Shown in pieces: positions 60,599 through 64,000 of a stretch of DNA of 64,000 bases. Position numbers and translations under genes: made by a program. Position 1 is the first letter of the stretch; each line of letters opens with the position of its first letter. This DNA comes from Drechmeria coniospora (Eukaryota > Ascomycota > Sordariomycetes > Hypocreales > Ophiocordycipitaceae): the NCBI RefSeq assembly GCF_001625195.1, contig NC_054389.1, positions 7,498,520-7,562,519 of the forward strand, in the 5' to 3' direction. A model generated the notes under the pieces. That model searched no databases. It had not been told where the DNA came from and saw only the letters and a list, made by a program, of their open reading frames with translations.

Positions 60599-61739
60599 AT
60601 GCGTCACTCCATCGCCCTCGCCCTCGGCGCCGGCCAGGTCGCCTGGGCCGTCACGACCTTCTCCAACACGACGGCCACGACGGCCGGGCCGACGACGACG
60701 CCTCTTCCGGGGCCCTTTCTGCCGCCCAGAGTCGGCGCCTTCCGCGTCGTCGGCTGTGCCGGCTCCTCGACGCGCTTCCCGGGCTTCGAGCGAACGGTGA
60801 CGGAGGATAAGATGACGCTCGAGATCTGCGCCGCCGCCTGCCCCGGCCGCTACTTTGGCGTCTACTTCATGTGAGTCCGCGCCGCCGCCGCCGCCCGCGA
60901 AACCGGTCGCTGACGTGGAATCGAGGGACTGCTACTGCGGCGACGTCGTCGACGACGCCACCACGAGCATCCTCGCCGACTCCAAGTGCAGCAGCCGCTG
61001 CCCCGGCAAGCCCGAGGAGGCTTGCGGAGGCCTCACCAACCTGCTGCAGCGACGCGAGATCCCCCAGACCGTCCTCCTCTCCCTCTACGAGCGCATCGCC
61101 GCGACGACGACGACGGAGCCTCCCTCGGGCACCACCATGACGCGCACCCTCACGAGCACCGGCATCATCACCACGTGCCCGCCCGAGGTGACGGACTGCC
61201 CCCTCCGTCGGAAGAAGCCGAGCCGGAAGATGATCTGCTACGGCGACTACTGCGCCCAGGACGAGTACTGCGACGAGTGTGAGCGCCAGCGCGTCGTCTG
61301 CGACGACGACGACTGCCACACCGAAGCCTGCCCGAGCGGCTACGAAAAGTACTGGACCGAGCTCGTCGTCTGCACCGGCGGCCAGGACTACAAGTACTCG
61401 CAGTGCAGCGGCGACGCCTGCAAGCGCAAGATCACCTGCGACGACGGCAAGTGCACCGTCGAGAAGTGCACCGACGACGAGTTCGACCGCAAGTTTGTCT
61501 GCCGCGGCGACGACTGCGAGCACGAGAGCTGCACCGGCGACGAGTGCTGGAAAAAGTACCAGTGCTCGGCCGACAGCTGCAAGGTCCAGCCCGTGTGCCC
61601 CGGCAACGGGACCTGCACGGCCCCGGGCTCCAAGACCTACACGACGCCGTCGAGCTACCCCGTCCAGGCTGGCTCGAGCCGCGTCGCCATCGTCTACAAC
61701 CTGCTCGCCGGCGCCGCCCTCGCCGCCTTCATGCTGTAG
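60599..61739 (+). CDS. WSC-domain cell-surface protein, cysteine-rich, probably GPI-anchored
   Basis: Two exons, 60599-60870 and 60926-61739, joined across a GTGAGT intron with branch site GCTGAC, give 361 aa. It has a signal peptide (about residues 1-18), a Thr-rich spacer and a WSC module (VGCAGSSTRFPGF ... CAAACPGRYFGVYF | DCYCGD ... CSSRCPGKPEEACGG). A Thr-rich stretch follows, then about 140 residues of repeated short Cys-Asp units (CSGDACKRK, CRGDDCEHE, CTGDECWKK). The C-terminus ends in a hydrophobic segment (VAIVYNLLAGAALAAFML), consistent with GPI attachment or one transmembrane helix. WSC domains bind carbohydrate at the wall or act as stress sensors; with no cytosolic tail, a wall-linked role is more likely than sensing. 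Confidence 0.85.
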
Positions 61740-62695
61740 AGGGTGGCCACGGCATGGCTCTCCGTCGCCCCCGGCTTGGCCGAGCACTCGCATGCACGCA
61801 CCCGCTCATGGTTTCTGGGTTAAGTTCGGTCGGTCCCGTGGCGTCTTGGAATTTGAATGGGTATTTTTCCCACTTGGACGGCTAGCGACGACATAGAACG
61901 CGACAACAGACGCACATACGTGTATGCCCGTTCATCTTCCGCCGGCCCGCCTCGTGATGCTCGTCCCGTGATGCAAGCATGGTCCTGCCTCGTGATCGAA
62001 GCCTTGCAAAGAAAGGGTTCACTGTCAGCTGTCAGGTCGAGACGAAGGAACCTGCTGCCGCCGCCATGACGAGCCGTTCGGATGCTTCCCCATCCGACGG
62101 CAGTACATTTACCGGGCTGGAAACTCGTGGGGAGCATGTGCATGCATGGGTGAATGGAAAGCTCAAGTCCGTAAAGGGCTGTCTCGTCATGCCGCAAGGG
62201 TGACGTCGGGGCGCAGATCCGCTGCGATGGTGGCCATGTTGAGTAGCCCCGTCCATCTCGGCTGGGCAGAAATTGCCACTGGCATGACCCCTTGCACCCT
62301 TTCCCACATGAATCGTTAGGGTCGCGTCTGGAATGTGTCTTGTGGGAGGGAGAAAAGACCGGGTCGGAGGCCTCGGGAGTCCTTCGTTTGTCTCGCTCAA
62401 CGCTAATACTTAGTCGCTGACCCGTTAGGGTCAGGGGTCAGGGGTCAGCGACCAACTCGGTGCATGGTACGGAGTTATAAGTGTGGTGAATGCTCTCAGT
62501 GTTTGTTTGGAATGTGACTCTATGGCTCAAGGTAGGTAGGTTATGAACAACAACAAGCACTGCCTACCAAGCTTCATGCTTCTCGACAACATGCTCGCAT
62601 CTCCTCGGTCGTGCGCACGCATTACCCCTATCCCCTATCGTTGGACGCCTCTCGCCCTCGACGTCGTTGATCCCCTCCAACGTCGTTGCTCCCCC
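61740..62695. other. Convergent spacer, WSC to G1 peptidase
   Basis: 3' flanks of two converging genes plus the inverted repeat listed separately. No gene is seen. Confidence 0.5.
62413..62452. repeat. 11-bp inverted repeat with GGGTCA repeats in the loop
   Basis: GTCGCTGACCC (62413-62423) pairs with GGGTCAGCGAC (62442-62452). The loop carries further AGGGGTC copies, so alternative pairings are possible. It lies between two converging genes. Confidence 0.7.
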
Positions 62696-63915
62696 TCATG
62701 CGCGATACGTGACGCTGACGTCGCCGCTGGAGCCTATGGTCGTGCTCGCCACGAGCTTGTTGTTCATCTGCATGTTGACGAGATACGAGGCGCCGCCGGC
62801 CGTGACTTGGCTGCCGGCCCTCTTGGCCGTCGTGTTGTAAAAGGTCGCAGTGCCCCAGTCGATGAGCGCGGCCGGCTTGCCGTTCTCCTGCCAGGCCTCG
62901 ACGATCCACTCGGCGTCCGTCTGGCAGAGGGGGTACTCCTTGACGTCTCGAAACGTATGCGACACGGATCGTCCGTTGGTCAAGTTTTCCACCGTCGTCG
63001 TGCCCGAGGTCGCCGACGTGACCTGGACGGAGAGCCGTAGCCTGTCGCCGCCCTTCAGGGGCAGCGCCGTCTCGTAGTGCTGCATCGTGCGCTGCCACCA
63101 CTCGGTCCAGACCCAAAAGGTCCCATCGCCGTAGGCTACGAGGCCCGTCTGCAGGACCGCCGTCCGGCATTTGTTACCGTCGATGCCAACCCACATGTTG
63201 AGACTCTGAGACGCCGGTCGGCCGCGGAAGGTCGGCACGACGATTTCGGCCTGGACTTGGGTCCATTTCGTCCCCGCGGGGCTTTCCTGCACCGCGCCGG
63301 ACCAGTTTTTTGAGATGGCGGTGCGCTGTGGCAGGGGCGGTGATGTTGGCGGCGGCGATGAGCTTGGTGGCTGCGATGATTTTGGTGGTGACGGTGGTGG
63401 TGACGGTGGCGATGAAGATTTTGGAGGTGAAGGTGGTGGTGATGGTGGTGATGAAGATTTTGGAGGTGATGGAGGTGATGGAGGTGATGGAGGTGATGGA
63501 GGTGACGGGGGTGAAGGGGGGAAGGGGGGGAAGGGGGTGAAGCAGCTGATGCTGGAGAAGCAGGCGACGGAGGTGACGGAGGTGAAGCCGGTGATGCTGG
63601 GGAAGCAGGTGACGGAGGTGATGGGGGTGAGGGTGACGACGGGGGTGATGGTGCTTGCTTGGGTAGGCTTGGCGGCGTTGGTGGTTTGGGTGGTTTTGGC
63701 CGTACCACTTGAGGCGGCTTGGGAGGAGTGATGGGTTTACGTTTGTACGCCTGGTGAACGTCGTCCTCGTGGAACTGGCTGTCGTGATAATGGTCGTGGA
63801 CGGAAGAAGCAGTAGTCATAGTAGAGGTCGTGCTACCCTGTACCGCCCGTCTCGGGATCGGCTCGCCCAAGACACCACTAATGGCGGCAAGGGCGAGAGC
63901 AAGAGACAAACGCAT
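62696..63915 (-). pseudogene. Secreted G1 (eqolisin) glutamic peptidase with a frame break in its Pro/Ser linker
   Basis: From 63915 a signal peptide (about residues 1-17) and a Lys/Pro-rich then Ser-Pro-Pro-rich linker are read in one frame. Beyond about 63531 that frame turns His-rich and loses the domain. The neighbouring frame carries the SPP pattern onward and then the whole G1 domain: KNWSGAV, MWVGIDG, AVLQTGL (catalytic Gln), WTEWWQ, EWIVEAW (catalytic Glu) and DWGTATF, ending in TGA at 62696. The switch falls in four G runs (5, 6, 7 and 5 bases) at 63507-63537, so one missing base explains it. G1 enzymes are acid-active secreted endopeptidases. The domain itself is intact; an assembly error is as likely as a true lesion. 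Confidence 0.72.
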
Positions 63916-64000
63916 CGTAAGAATTAAAATAGTAAGAATTATAAAAGCAGTGGCAGAAGCGGCAGAATTGGAGCCTCAATCAATCATCTTGTTGGCCAGT

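Noticed and set aside
60867..61793. 308-codon minus-strand ORF opposite the WSC gene
   Set aside because: Ala/Val/Gly-rich antisense of regular Cys-Asp repeats; no independent support.
62423..62446. TTAGGG-like sequence as telomeric repeat
   Set aside because: Only one TTAGGG is present; the rest are GGGGTCA units between two genes.

Overview
The window is nuclear DNA of a filamentous ascomycete. Genes are short-intron genes (about 48-90 nt, GT-AG with CTAAC/CTGAC-like branch sites) separated by long intergenic stretches rich in GTAC-type motifs and minisatellites. The mix of a proteinase-K-type cuticle-degrading-like protease, S28, S41 and G1 peptidases and a galactosaminogalactan (GAG) locus suits Hypocreales, but the species cannot be read from sequence alone. 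No plasmid, virus, CRISPR array or intact transposon was seen.

1-21 kb: a rearranged GAG exopolysaccharide cluster. It holds a membrane-anchored GH114 endo-galactosaminidase (ega3-like), a spherulin-4/GH135 hydrolase (sph3-like), a UDP-glucose 4-epimerase (uge3-like) and a giant multi-pass GT4 glycosyltransferase (gtb3-like, 2898 aa in my model). The epimerase supplies UDP-Gal/UDP-GalNAc, the giant enzyme would polymerise and export, and the two hydrolases trim or process. The deacetylase agd3 expected in such clusters is not in this window. A GH95 alpha-fucosidase-like gene with altered active-site motifs follows on the same strand.

21-30 kb: a class II-type O-methyltransferase, then about 8 kb without a convincing gene. 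30-38 kb: three secreted peptidases of unrelated families (S8 subtilase, S28, S41) and a tRNA-Asn(GUU). 40-45 kb: three minus-strand genes (small O-methyltransferase, SDR, FAD amine-oxidase-like). 45-50 kb: minisatellites, an orphan membrane ORF, a small cysteine-rich secreted protein and an unassigned protein. 50-55 kb: a GH2 exo-beta-D-glucosaminidase and an Old Yellow Enzyme. 55-60.6 kb: repeat-rich non-genic DNA. 60.6-64 kb: a WSC-domain cell-surface protein and a G1 glutamic peptidase with a Pro/Ser-rich linker.

The most unusual observation is that three secreted-hydrolase genes are each broken by one small lesion while otherwise intact. S41 has an in-frame UAG at codon 84, GH2 has an in-frame UAG at codon 648, and the G1 peptidase has a one-base frame change in a G/C homopolymer tract. 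UAG is an ordinary terminator in other genes here, so these are point lesions or assembly errors, not an altered genetic code. All gene models, splice sites and families were read by eye; no database search was run.
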